DNA of 34,846 nt, taken from Sphingomonas sp. GTDB taxonomy: Bacteria; Pseudomonadota; Alphaproteobacteria; Sphingomonadales; Sphingomonadaceae. The stretch covers positions 1 through 34,846 of the forward strand of contig JAICXO010000012.1 in NCBI GenBank assembly GCA_025980335.1, in the 5' to 3' direction. The stretch's first letter is position 1. The number at the start of each line of letters is the position of its first letter. The notes under the pieces were generated by a model. It ran no database searches. It had not been told where the DNA came from and saw only the letters and a program-made list of their open reading frames with translations. This document shows positions 14,405 through 22,839 of this stretch, piece after piece. Position numbers and translations under genes: made by a program.

Positions 14405-15280
14405 TCAGCCGTGCAGCGCCTCGCGGATTCGCTTCACTGCCACGTCCCAGGCGCTGCTTCCGGGCGCGATGAGCTCGAAGTGGCCCGTGTCGCGCACCCA
14501 ATCGACGTGGACGCGGTCGCCCGCGGCCTCCATGCGCTTTTGGTAATCGGTCGCGAACACCGCGGGGATGATCGGATCGTCGAGCCCGTTGACGAGGTCT
14601 TGCGGAACTCCGAGCGGCGCGAGAAGCGGGACGGAAGTCTCGGCGAAGTGGCCGCCGGCGAGCTTGGTCGTGACTTCGGTCCCGCAGCCATTGTCGACCT
14701 TCGACGCAAGGTCGAGGTCGGGAATCCCGCCGAGGCTGACCACGGCAGCGATCGGCAGCGGATTGGCGGAATGGAGCGGGCTGGACGCGGGCAGCCGCGG
14801 TCGCCCTGCAAGCCACAGCGCGAGATGGCCGCCGGCGGAATGACCGACCGCGACGACGCGGCGGGTGTCGAGATTCAGCTCGCCCGCGTGATCGCGCAGC
14901 GCATCGGCGGCTGCGGCAACGTCGAGGAAGGTGCCGGGATAGCCGCCGCCCGGTCTGTCGACTCCCCGGTAGTCGATGTTCCAGACGGCGATTCCCCGCT
15001 TGCGCAGGTCATCGGCTGCCCAGTCCATGATGTGGCGATCGGCGACACGCGTCTCCCAGCAACCACCGTGGACCATCACCACTGTCGGGAACGGTCCATG
15101 ACCGGCGGGCAGCCACACGTCGATGACCTGCAGCGGATCGCTGCCGTAGTGGACCGTTGTCGTCGGCACTGGGCGCGGACGGCTGGTGAGCTCGGGCAAG
15201 GTGAGCAGCTTGTGAGGGACGGCGCCGGTCACCATTGCTGCAAGGCTGAGGAGCGTGAGTGCACCGACGATCCTGTTCAT
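14405..15280 (-). CDS. Secreted alpha/beta-hydrolase (esterase/lipase-like)
   Basis: The protein has 291 residues with a signal peptide (MNRIVGALTLLSLAAMVTGAVP). The oxyanion-hole motif VMVHGGCW lies near 67-74. The nucleophile elbow GHSAGG lies near 143-148. A likely acid residue is in NGLDDPIIP, and the His is in RDTGHFELI near the C-terminus. This HGG/GxSAGG combination is typical of the BD-FAE/hormone-sensitive-lipase-like esterases. GGAG five bases before the ATG at 15280 fixes the start; the open frame continues upstream antisense to parC but that part is not real. It is divergently paired with a LysR regulator, which may control it. Substrate is unknown. Confidence 0.88.
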   Translation of the reverse strand: MNRIVGALTLLSLAAMVTGAVPHKLLTLPELTSRPRPVPTTTVHYGSDPLQVIDVWLPAGHGPFPTVVMVHGGCWETRVADRHIMDWAADDLRKRGIAVWNIDYRGVDRPGGGYPGTFLDVAAAADALRDHAGELNLDTRRVVAVGHSAGGHLALWLAGRPRLPASSPLHSANPLPIAAVVSLGGIPDLDLASKVDNGCGTEVTTKLAGGHFAETSVPLLAPLGVPQDLVNGLDDPIIPAVFATDYQKRMEAAGDRVHVDWVRDTGHFELIAPGSSAWDVAVKRIREALHG

Positions 15281-15370
15281 GATGTCTCCGGCAAGAGAGC
15301 CGGTGGTTAGAGCCGTTCGCCGACAAACGGAAGTTGCCGGGCACTCGCGCCAAGGCTTATTGGAGCGATC
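15281..15370. promoter_or_regulatory. Divergent promoter region, hydrolase/LysR
   Basis: This 90-base spacer serves two divergent genes. It contains the dyad CCGTT-N8-AACGG at 15313-15330, a plausible LysR-type operator in the usual position. That assignment is inference from context. Confidence 0.4.
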
Positions 15371-16324
15371 ATGCGGCGGCTCCCTCCATTGGCGGCAATC
15401 AGAGCGTTCGAAGCGGCGGCTCGCACGGAGAATTTCACCGCCGCGGCAGCAGAGCTCGGGATGACGCAAGCTGCCGTTTCGTACCAGGTGAAGAGCCTCG
15501 AGGAGCGGATGGGCGCGCCGCTGTTCGTGCGCGAACGCGGACGCGTGCGGCTGACGCCGCTCGGCGCGCGGCTGCTTCCGTCGCTGTCGAGCGCGTTCGA
15601 TACGATCGAGACAGCCTTCGCCAGCCATCGCGAGGAGGACGAAGCGCTCCTGACCATCACGACCACGCACACCTTCGCGAACACCTGGCTCGCGTGGCGG
15701 CTCGGTGCGTTCCAGATTGAGCATCCGGAGTTGGCCGTCCGGATGAGCGCCAGCAACGAGATCGTCGATTTGAGGTCCGGCGATGCCGATGTCGCGATCC
15801 GCGCCGGCCGCGGCGACTGGGAAGGTCTCGATCATCACGAGCTGTTCAAGTCGAGCTTTACGCCGATGGCGAGCCCGGATTGCGTTGCCGCCGTCGAGCG
15901 CAAGCTCGGGCGCAAACTCGAGCCGCACGACCTGCCGCAGCAGAACCGGATCAATCCGAGTGACGACTGGTGGCTTCAGTGGTTCGCCGACAATGCCGTC
16001 CCTGCCGACGACGGGGTGTTTCGGCGCCCGGGCGTCCGGCTCGACAGCCAGGCGGACGAGGGGCACGCGGCCATGGCCGGGCAGGGCTTCGCGCTGCTGA
16101 CGCCGCTGCTGTGGAAAGGAGACGTTGCGGCGGGGCGGCTCACCGTTCCCTTTCGGGACCGAGTGTCCACGCGCGGGTGGGCCTATTGGTTGATCTATCC
16201 GAGCGAGCGGCGGATGGTCCCCAAGGTGAAGCGGTTCCGCGACTGGCTGCTCGCCGAGATGCAGCGCGCGCTCGAGGATTCCGCGGGCGGCTGGCCCCAG
16301 CCGATCCCTGTCGCGGCGCAATAA
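15371..16324 (+). CDS. LysR-type transcriptional regulator (GcvA-like)
   Basis: This 317-residue protein begins MRRLPPLAAIRAFEAAARTE. The winged helix-turn-helix spans residues 5-65 (NFTAAAAELGMTQAAVSYQVKSLE). A LysR substrate-binding domain from about 90 follows with TTTHTFANTWLAWRLG, DLRSGDADVAIRAGRGDW and a GQGFALLTPLL segment. The RSGDADVAIR and WLA-RL pattern is that of the GcvA subgroup. It is transcribed away from the alpha/beta-hydrolase gene, which by LysR convention is the likely target. The effector is unknown. A 133-base palindromic repeat follows the stop. Confidence 0.92.
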   Translation: MRRLPPLAAIRAFEAAARTENFTAAAAELGMTQAAVSYQVKSLEERMGAPLFVRERGRVRLTPLGARLLPSLSSAFDTIETAFASHREEDEALLTITTTHTFANTWLAWRLGAFQIEHPELAVRMSASNEIVDLRSGDADVAIRAGRGDWEGLDHHELFKSSFTPMASPDCVAAVERKLGRKLEPHDLPQQNRINPSDDWWLQWFADNAVPADDGVFRRPGVRLDSQADEGHAAMAGQGFALLTPLLWKGDVAAGRLTVPFRDRVSTRGWAYWLIYPSERRMVPKVKRFRDWLLAEMQRALEDSAGGWPQPIPVAAQ

Positions 16325-16325
16325 G

Positions 16326-16458
16326 AAAGCCCTCCCCCTTGTGGGGAGGGTTGGGTGGGGGCGCGTCAGCTTCGGCAGCAGGTGACGCAAACAAAGAGTC
16401 TTTCGGCCGCAGACGCGGCCGGCCCCCCACCAAACCTCCCCCACGAGGGGGGAGGCTT
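16326..16458. repeat. 133-bp compound palindromic repeat, copy 1 (upstream of parC)
   Basis: The outer arms are inverted (AAGCCCTCCCCC and GGGGGGAGGCTT), and each arm also folds alone (CCCTCCCC-TTGT-GGGGAGGG; CCTCCCCC-ACGA-GGGGGAGG). The core GCAAACAAAGAGTCTTTCGG and a GCCGCAGACGCGGCCGG segment recur in copy 2 at 18737. It probably terminates lysR transcription. Confidence 0.85.
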
Positions 16459-16501
16459 TTCCGCCTCGACGGGTTCGGGAGATGCTTGCTAGGCAGCCGC
16501 A

Positions 16502-18727
16502 ATGGCCGAGCCCGACACTTCTTCCGTTATCGAGACCCCGTTCGCGTCCGCCTTGTCGGAGCGCTATCTGGTTTACGCGCTGTCGACGATCACCGCGCGA
16601 TCGCTGCCCGACGTCCGCGACGGGCTGAAGCCGGTTCACCGGCGGCTTCTGTGGGCGATGCGCCTTCTCCGGCTCGACCCGACGGGCGCGTACAAGAAAT
16701 CGGCGCGCGTGGTCGGCGACGTGATCGGCAAATATCACCCCCACGGCGACCAGTCGGTCTATGACGCGATGGTCCGTCTGGCGCAGGATTTCGCGCTTCG
16801 CTACCCGCTCGTGGACGGTCAGGGCAATTTCGGCAACATCGACGGCGATAACGCCGCCGCGTACCGCTACACCGAAGCGCGGCTGACGCCGATCGCCACG
16901 CAGCTGATGGCCGGGCTCGACGAAGGCACGGTCGACTTCCGTCCGACCTACAACGGCGAAGAAGAGGAGCCGGAGGTGTTCCCGGGCCTGTTCCCGAACC
17001 TGCTCGCCAATGGCGCGAGCGGGATCGCGGTCGGGATGGCCACGTCGATCCCGCCGCACAACGTCGGCGAGCTGGTCGATGCCGCGATCCGGCTGATCGA
17101 AGAGCCGAAGGTCGACGACCGCGCGTTGCTCGAGCTCGTGAAGGGCCCCGACTTTCCCACCGGCGGCGTGCTGGTGGACGACGAGGACACCATTGCCCGG
17201 GCCTATGTCAGCGGCCGGGGCGCGTTCCGGCTCCGCGCGAGGGTCGAGGTCGAGCGCGAGAAGGGCGGGGGCTGGCACCTGCTGGTCAGCGAAATCCCCT
17301 ACGGCGTGCCCAAGGCCAAGCTGATCGAGCAGGTCGCGCAGCTGATCGCCGACAAGAAGCTTCCGATCCTCGCCGACGTGAAGGACGAAAGCGACGAACA
17401 GGTGCGGCTGATCCTCGAGCCGCGCGCGCGAACGGTCGATCCCGACCTGCTGCTCGAGAGCCTCTTCCGGCTGACCGACCTCGAAGTACGCTTCCCGCTC
17501 AATCTCAACGTGCTCGACGCGACCCGCACGCCCGGGGTGATGAGCCTCAAGGAAGCGCTCGCCGCGTGGCTCGCGTTCCAGTTCGAGGTGCTCGTCCGCC
17601 GAAGCCAGGTGCGGATCGGCAAGATCGACGACCGGCTGGAGCTGCTCGACGGGTTCCTGGTCGCCTATCTGAACCTCGATCGGGTGATCGAGATCATCCG
17701 CACCGAGGACGAGCCCAAGCCCGTGCTGATGGGCGAGTTCTCGCTCTCCGACCGGCAGGCGGAGGCGATCCTCAACATGCGGCTCCGCTCCTTGCGGCGG
17801 CTCGAAGAAATGGAGATCGGGCGCGAGCGGAGCGCGCTCGCCAAGGAGCGCGAAGAGCTTTCAAAGCTGGTCGAGGACAAGGGCCGCCAGCGCCGCCGGA
17901 TGAAGAAGGACCTCGAAGCGCTCAAGGCGAAGTTCGGGGACGAGCGGCGGACCCGGATCGAAGCCGCGGCAGTGGCTCGGGAGATCGACTGGTCGGCGAT
18001 GATCGAGAAGGAGCCGATTACGGTGATCCTCTCGCAGCGCGGCTGGATCCGCGCGATGAAGGGGCACCTCGCACTCGACCAGGTCGCCGATCTCAAGTGG
18101 CGCGAGGGGGACGAGCCGTTCATCCATTTCCATGCGCAGACCACCGACAAGCTCGCGCTGTTCGCCTCGAACGGCCGGGTTTACACGCTGGCGGGCGACA
18201 AGCTTCCGAGCGCGCGCGGCTTCGGAGAGCCGGTCCGGTTGTTCATCGATTTGGAAGCGGACGTCGACATCGTCCAGCTCCTCGTCGCCCGTCCGGAGAC
18301 GAAGCTGCTCGTCGCGTCGTCGGACGGCCGCGGCTTCGTCGCCACCGGCGAGGCGACGCTCGCGGAGACGCGCAAAGGCAAGCAGCTGGTGAACCTGCGC
18401 CCGCGCGCGCGGGTCGCGCTAGTGCGCCGCGTCCCGGAGAGCGCCGACGCGGTTGCGGTAGTGGGCGAGAACCGCAAGATGGTGGTGTTCCCGCTGTCCG
18501 AGCTGCCCGAGCTCGCGCGCGGTCAGGGGGTCATGCTCCAGCGCTACCGCGACGGCGGGCTCAGCGACGCAATCGCCTTCCGCTTCGACGACGGACTCAG
18601 CTGGCCGCTCGGCGGGGAGAGCGGGCGGATCCGCACGGAGAGCGACCTTTCGGCCTGGCGCGCCGCCCGGGGAGCCGCGGGGCGCATGCCGCCGATCGGC
18701 TTCCCGAGGAGCAACCGCTTCGATTAG
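16502..18727 (+). CDS. parC: DNA topoisomerase IV subunit A
   Basis: The 741-residue protein decatenates replicated chromosomes together with ParE. Residues 20-55 ([28 protein letters not shown]) are the classic GyrA/ParC N-terminus. The DNA-cleaving Tyr is Y123 in [13 protein letters not shown] coiled-coil arm lies near 430-490, and the C-terminal beta-pinwheel has degenerate repeats ([35 protein letters not shown]). The shorter C-terminal domain lacking a GyrA box, and the sequence style, favour ParC over GyrA. In the quinolone-binding segment ([13 protein letters not shown]) the E. coli Ser80 and Glu84 positions are Gln and Asp. The gene is bracketed by two copies of the same long palindromic repeat. 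Confidence 0.94.
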   Translation: MAEPDTSSVIETPFASALSERYLVYALSTITARSLPDVRDGLKPVHRRLLWAMRLLRLDPTGAYKKSARVVGDVIGKYHPHGDQSVYDAMVRLAQDFALRYPLVDGQGNFGNIDGDNAAAYRYTEARLTPIATQLMAGLDEGTVDFRPTYNGEEEEPEVFPGLFPNLLANGASGIAVGMATSIPPHNVGELVDAAIRLIEEPKVDDRALLELVKGPDFPTGGVLVDDEDTIARAYVSGRGAFRLRARVEVEREKGGGWHLLVSEIPYGVPKAKLIEQVAQLIADKKLPILADVKDESDEQVRLILEPRARTVDPDLLLESLFRLTDLEVRFPLNLNVLDATRTPGVMSLKEALAAWLAFQFEVLVRRSQVRIGKIDDRLELLDGFLVAYLNLDRVIEIIRTEDEPKPVLMGEFSLSDRQAEAILNMRLRSLRRLEEMEIGRERSALAKEREELSKLVEDKGRQRRRMKKDLEALKAKFGDERRTRIEAAAVAREIDWSAMIEKEPITVILSQRGWIRAMKGHLALDQVADLKWREGDEPFIHFHAQTTDKLALFASNGRVYTLAGDKLPSARGFGEPVRLFIDLEADVDIVQLLVARPETKLLVASSDGRGFVATGEATLAETRKGKQLVNLRPRARVALVRRVPESADAVAVVGENRKMVVFPLSELPELARGQGVMLQRYRDGGLSDAIAFRFDDGLSWPLGGESGRIRTESDLSAWRAARGAAGRMPPIGFPRSNRFD

Positions 18728-18736
18728 CCCACAAGC

Positions 18737-18877
18737 AAGCCCTCCCCCACCTCGTGGGGAGGGTTGGGGAGGGGGCGCGAAGCATGCTGCGCAGCAGCGT
18801 GCTTCGCAAACGAAGAGTCTCTCGGCCGCCAGACGCCGGCCGGCCCCACCGAACCTCCCCCACAAGGGGGGAGGCTT
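18737..18877. repeat. 141-bp compound palindromic repeat, copy 2 (downstream of parC)
   Basis: It has the same design and orientation as 16326-16458: AAGCCCTCCCCC left arm, GCAAACGAAGAGTCTCTCGG core, CAGACGCCGGCCGG, and GGGGGGAGGCTT right arm. An extra hairpin (GAAGCATGCTGCGC/GCAGCAGCGTGCTTC) occupies the middle. It is a probable bidirectional terminator. Confidence 0.85.
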
Positions 18878-18980
18878 TCCTGGCGAGACGGCGACTTGCC
18901 ATTAACCGACCCGGATTAACAAACCGGAGTAGAAGCAAAAAGATACTCCGAATTAACCCCTCTGCCGCATAGAGGCGGTC

Positions 18981-20723
18981 ATGCCGGCTGCAGCTCCCCG
19001 GCCGACCGCCGCGCGGCGAGCTCGGGCGGACATCATGACCGTGACACCGCACCTTGCTGCTGCGGACGATACCGGTTTGCTCGATGCGCTTCCGATCGCT
19101 GCTGCGATCATCGAACGCGGGAAAGACGGCGCGTTCGCCGTTGCAGCCCACAACAGCCGCTTCGTCGAGCTGGTCGAGCGGTCGAATTGCACGGCGCTCG
19201 ACTGGAACGACGCGCATTGCCTGAAGAGCGGCCCCATCGCCGATCTGCTGCAGGATTTCTTCGCCGGCGCGAACGTCGCGGGAGAGCTCGACTTCACCGA
19301 CGGCGACGGTGTGTCGGCGCAATTCTACCGGATCAAGCTGGCGCCGCTGCCGAAGAGGAACGGCTCGGCCGTGCGGTGCCTGCTGAGCGTCGTCGATCGC
19401 ACCGTGGAGCTGCAGGCCGAGCGAACGCTGCGCGCCGAAATGCTCCGCGACAGCCTGACCGGGCTTCCCAACCGTCTCGCTTTCACCGAGGCGATCGAGA
19501 ATGCGGGCGAGAAGGTCGCACGCGATCTCGAGCATGCGGTGCTGGTCGTCGACATGCTCCGTTTCAGCCGGATCAACGAATCGATGGGCAGCCTTGCCGG
19601 GGACGAGCTGCTGATCACCTTCGCGCGCCGGCTGATCCTCGCGCTACGGGCAGGCGACGTGCTCGCCCGCACCGGCGGGAACGAGTTCGGCGTGCTCGTG
19701 TCGCTCCGCCGCGGAGTCGAGGACGCGCTGAAGGCCGCGGAGCGAATCCGGAATGTGATGGCGGCGCCGTTCAAGCTCTCCGAGCTCGAGATTCGCGTCG
19801 AATGCGCGATCGGGGTGGCGCTGATGAACGCCGGCCAGGACCCCGAAGAGCTGTTCCGCAATGCGCAATTCGCGGTCAAGCAGGCGAAGCTCGCCGGCAA
19901 GCCGCAGGTGTACGAGCCGAAGCGGGCGACCGAGGCGCGGCGGCGCTTCTCGATCGAAACGGAGCTTCGCCGCGCGCTCGACAAGGACCAGCTCGAGCTC
20001 TTCTATCAGCCGCTGATCAATCTCAAGAGCGGTGAGGTCGCAGGGTTCGAGGCGCTCGCCCGCTGGACCCACGAGGACCGCGGCGAGATCAGCCCGACCG
20101 AGTTCATCCCGGTTGCCGAGGAATCCGGCCTCATCCTGACGCTCGGCCGCTGGGCGATGGACAAGGCCGCCCAGACCCTCGCCGCTTGGGACCGCACCGT
20201 CGGCGAAGCGCTGCCGCTCTATGTCGGAGTGAATCTTTCCGCGATCCAGGTCGCGCGCGACGACATTGCAGCCGTCGTCGCAAGCGCCCTCAAATCGAGC
20301 GGATTGACGGGCGATCGGCTTACTCTCGAGCTGACCGAGAGCTCGATCGTCCAGGACCCGGTGAGGGCGACACGCGTGTTCGACGCGCTGAAGGCGCTCG
20401 ATGCGACGGTCGCGATGGACGATTTCGGCACCGGCTATTCGAGCCTCGCCTATCTCCAGCGATTGCCGATCGACGTGCTCAAGATCGACAAGAGCTTCGT
20501 TTCGGGAATGATGGTCGATCCCGACGCGGTCGCAATCGTCCGCGCGGTGCTCAGCCTCGCCGAGGCGCTCGGCATGTCGACGACGGCGGAAGGGATCGAG
20601 ACGGTCGAGCTCGCGACCACGCTCGCGACGCTCGGCTGCGCGTCGGGCCAGGGTTATTATTTCGCCAAGCCGCTCGAGGCGGATGCAGCGCTCGAATATT
20701 GGAAGTCGCGCCGCCGCGGCTAG
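18981..20723 (+). CDS. Cyclic-di-GMP signalling protein: PAS-like, degenerate GGDEF, intact EAL
   Basis: This 580-residue protein has a PAS-like sensor (about 30-140), a GGDEF domain (about 150-315) and an EAL phosphodiesterase domain (about 325-575). The diguanylate-cyclase signature is GGNEF (232-236), with the metal-binding Asp changed to Asn, so synthesis is probably lost. The EAL domain keeps the key residues: FEALARW, N in VNLS, ELTES, DDFGTGYSS, LKIDKSF and AEGIE. I therefore predict c-di-GMP hydrolysis. No membrane helix is visible, so it is probably cytoplasmic. GAGG upstream of the ATG at 18981 supports this start; an ATG 18 codons later is also possible. The 3' end overlaps the convergent DUF2334 gene by four bases. 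TTAAC half-sites lie in its upstream region. Confidence 0.92.
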   Translation: MPAAAPRPTAARRARADIMTVTPHLAAADDTGLLDALPIAAAIIERGKDGAFAVAAHNSRFVELVERSNCTALDWNDAHCLKSGPIADLLQDFFAGANVAGELDFTDGDGVSAQFYRIKLAPLPKRNGSAVRCLLSVVDRTVELQAERTLRAEMLRDSLTGLPNRLAFTEAIENAGEKVARDLEHAVLVVDMLRFSRINESMGSLAGDELLITFARRLILALRAGDVLARTGGNEFGVLVSLRRGVEDALKAAERIRNVMAAPFKLSELEIRVECAIGVALMNAGQDPEELFRNAQFAVKQAKLAGKPQVYEPKRATEARRRFSIETELRRALDKDQLELFYQPLINLKSGEVAGFEALARWTHEDRGEISPTEFIPVAEESGLILTLGRWAMDKAAQTLAAWDRTVGEALPLYVGVNLSAIQVARDDIAAVVASALKSSGLTGDRLTLELTESSIVQDPVRATRVFDALKALDATVAMDDFGTGYSSLAYLQRLPIDVLKIDKSFVSGMMVDPDAVAIVRAVLSLAEALGMSTTAEGIETVELATTLATLGCASGQGYYFAKPLEADAALEYWKSRRRG

Positions 20724-21463
20724 GCGGCGAGCAGATCGGAATAACGCCCGACGCGGCGCTTCATTGATGCCTTGGCAAACGTCTTCTCGATGCTCGCGAC
20801 GAGCGCCGAATGGCGGCAGTCCGGCGGGTGGACTCCGATGCGCAGGACCTCGAGCGGCACCTGCCGGAGCGCCGCGGCGGCGAGCAGCGACGAGGCGAGG
20901 CGCAGGCGGGTGCGGCTCGCCCAGGTGATGACCGGCCCGCGTGCAAGCTGGCGCCCCGTCGCCGGCGACCATACGCGGAAATGGTCCTCTGCAAGCGGCA
21001 TCGCGCTGTCGGCCAGCGCCGCTCGCGCGCCGCTTCCATAGAGCCACGCGGGGGCGACGAAGCCGTCCACCGCCCTGCCAATCACGTCTTCCAGGAGCAT
21101 CCGCCCTTCGGCGATGCGGACCGCTGCATCTTCGCGTGAAAGGCCCAGGAACTCGCCTTCGCCGGCGGTCATCAAACGTGCCCGGAGGCGGTCCGCGGTG
21201 TCGCGATGGCTCGCCTGGTCGCGATGGAAATAGCCATGCAGGAAGATTTCGATTCCCCGCTCCGCCCAGCCGCGGAGCCGCGTCGCGAACGGCGACCCGG
21301 GCACGATCGGCGCATCGCCCCAATGGTTCGGGACGACGAGCATCGCGAGACGATCGCCGACGTGCGGGGCGAGCAGTTCGATCAGCCGGTCGACCTCGCT
21401 TTCGAAGCGCGGCGAGACGTCGTGAATCGATGCAAGAAGGAGGCGATCGGAAGCTGTCGACAT
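20720..21463 (-). CDS. DUF2334-type polysaccharide deacetylase-like protein
   Basis: The protein has 247 residues. SIHDVSP near 12-18 gives the NodB-like metal Asp, and EIFLHGYFHRD near 72-82 provides the HGYxH metal site. FVAPAWLYG (about 135-143) and the late GVHPPDCRH complete the deacetylase pattern. There is no signal peptide, so it probably acts in the cytoplasm. It is divergent from the GT4 glycosyltransferase gene 59 bases away. Such pairing suggests that both act on one glycan or glycolipid. The substrate is unknown. Confidence 0.88.
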   Translation of the reverse strand: MSTASDRLLLASIHDVSPRFESEVDRLIELLAPHVGDRLAMLVVPNHWGDAPIVPGSPFATRLRGWAERGIEIFLHGYFHRDQASHRDTADRLRARLMTAGEGEFLGLSREDAAVRIAEGRMLLEDVIGRAVDGFVAPAWLYGSGARAALADSAMPLAEDHFRVWSPATGRQLARGPVITWASRTRLRLASSLLAAAALRQVPLEVLRIGVHPPDCRHSALVASIEKTFAKASMKRRVGRYSDLLAA

Positions 21464-21522
21464 TGGCGCGCTTGTGCGTCAGACCTGTCGCCCACACCAG
21501 TCCATTAACAAAGCTTCACTTG

Positions 21523-22809
21523 ATGTTTACGGCCCCGGACCGCTTCCTCAAATCGATGCGTATCGCAGACGTTTCTGCCTTCTATACACCGCTCGGCGGC
21601 GGGGTTCGCACCTATGTCGAAGCGAAGCTTCGGGCAGCGGTGCGCTTCGGCCACGAGATGATCGTGATCGTCCCGGGAGCCGAGCACCAGGTGATCAGGC
21701 GGGGACCTGGCGCGGTGCTGGTGACGGTGCCGTCGCCGACGCTGCCGGTGGACCGCCGCTACCGCTATTTCAACGACGAGGAATTGCTTCATGCGACGCT
21801 CGACGCGTGGCAGCCCGACCATGTCGAAGCGTCGTCGCCATGGTCGAGTGCGACCATGGTCGGTCGGTGGCAGGGGACCGCGACCCGATCGCTGGTGATG
21901 CACGCCGATCCGCTCGCGGCTTACGCTTACAGGTGGCTTGGAGGCATTGTCCCGCGACAGGCGATCGACCGCTGCTTCGACCGCTTCTGGCGCCACCTGC
22001 GCGGGCTCGGGCGCATGTTCGACACGATCGTGTGCGCCAACGGTCACCTTGCCGACCGGCTCACCGAAGGCGGCGTCGGCAATACCGAGACGATCCGCAT
22101 GGGCGTCGAGCCGGGACTGTTCTCGCCGACGCTCCGCTCGGCCGAGCTGCGCCGTGCAGCGCTTGCTGCGCTCGGACTCGATTCCGACGCCCTGCTGCTG
22201 CTGGGCATCGGCCGGTTTTCGGCCGAGAAGCGGTGGGAAATGGTGCTTCGCGCAGCCGGCGAATGCGGGCGCCGGTTGCCGGTCGGGCTGTTGCTTGTCG
22301 GCGACGGCAACAAGCGGCAGAAGCTGGAGTTGATCGCGGAGCAGTACCGCAATGTGGAGGTCCTTCCGGCAATCACCGACCGGGCCGAGCTCGCGTCGCT
22401 GCTCGCCAGCACGGACGCGCTCGTCCACGGGTGTGAGTCCGAGACCTTCTGCCTGGTCGCCGCCGAGGCGCGGGCGAGCGGCGTTCCGCTGATCGTGCCG
22501 CACGGCGGCGCAGCTGCGGACCAGCTGATCGAAGGCGCCGGGACAACCTACGTCGCGGGGCGCGAGAAATCGCTCGAGGAGGCGATCGCCCGGTTCGTCA
22601 ATCGCGGTCCGGAGCTGCAGCGCGCCGCCGCGGTCCGCGCGAGCCGTCCGCGGACGATGGACGAACATTTTTGCGATCTCTTCGCGCGCTATGCGAGGCT
22701 CGGCTCTCAAGAGGAGCATCGGCCTGCTGCAGCGGCGGCGCAGGCGCCGACGCAAATGGAGCCGGTTCCGGCAGTCGCGCTGGCGAGGAGTGGCCTCCGG
22801 CTGCCCTGA
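21523..22809 (+). CDS. GT4-family glycosyltransferase
   Basis: The protein has 428 residues. The N-terminal Rossmann half begins MRIADVSAFYTPLGGGVRTYVEAKL, with the donor/acceptor loop GGGVRTY. The C-terminal half has GIGRFSAEKRWEMVL (about 225-240), LLVGDGNKRQKLE and the nucleotide-sugar E-x7-E motif within CESETFCLVAAEARASG. The GT-B architecture and motifs place it in GT4, often linked to glycolipid or envelope glycan synthesis. The ATG at 21556 (MRIADV) is an alternative start; neither has a strong ribosome site. The longer open frame to 20941 is antisense to the deacetylase gene and is not used. The last about 30 residues are Ala/Pro-rich. Confidence 0.9.
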   Translation: MFTAPDRFLKSMRIADVSAFYTPLGGGVRTYVEAKLRAAVRFGHEMIVIVPGAEHQVIRRGPGAVLVTVPSPTLPVDRRYRYFNDEELLHATLDAWQPDHVEASSPWSSATMVGRWQGTATRSLVMHADPLAAYAYRWLGGIVPRQAIDRCFDRFWRHLRGLGRMFDTIVCANGHLADRLTEGGVGNTETIRMGVEPGLFSPTLRSAELRRAALAALGLDSDALLLLGIGRFSAEKRWEMVLRAAGECGRRLPVGLLLVGDGNKRQKLELIAEQYRNVEVLPAITDRAELASLLASTDALVHGCESETFCLVAAEARASGVPLIVPHGGAAADQLIEGAGTTYVAGREKSLEEAIARFVNRGPELQRAAAVRASRPRTMDEHFCDLFARYARLGSQEEHRPAAAAAQAPTQMEPVPAVALARSGLRLP

Positions 22810-22839
22810 ACGGCGATTTCGCGGCTTCGGCTGCTTTGC

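Noticed and set aside
15281-17278. N-terminal extension of the hydrolase frame across lysR and parC
   Set aside because: It is antisense to LysR and parC; the signal peptide and ribosome site fix the hydrolase start at 15280.
19644-21497. Minus-strand open frame of 617 codons
   Set aside because: It is antisense to the GGDEF/EAL gene and out of frame with the deacetylase; no coherent protein features.
20941-21522. Upstream extension of the glycosyltransferase frame
   Set aside because: It is antisense to the DUF2334 deacetylase and low-complexity (Arg/Ser/Pro); the GT fold begins at MRIADV.
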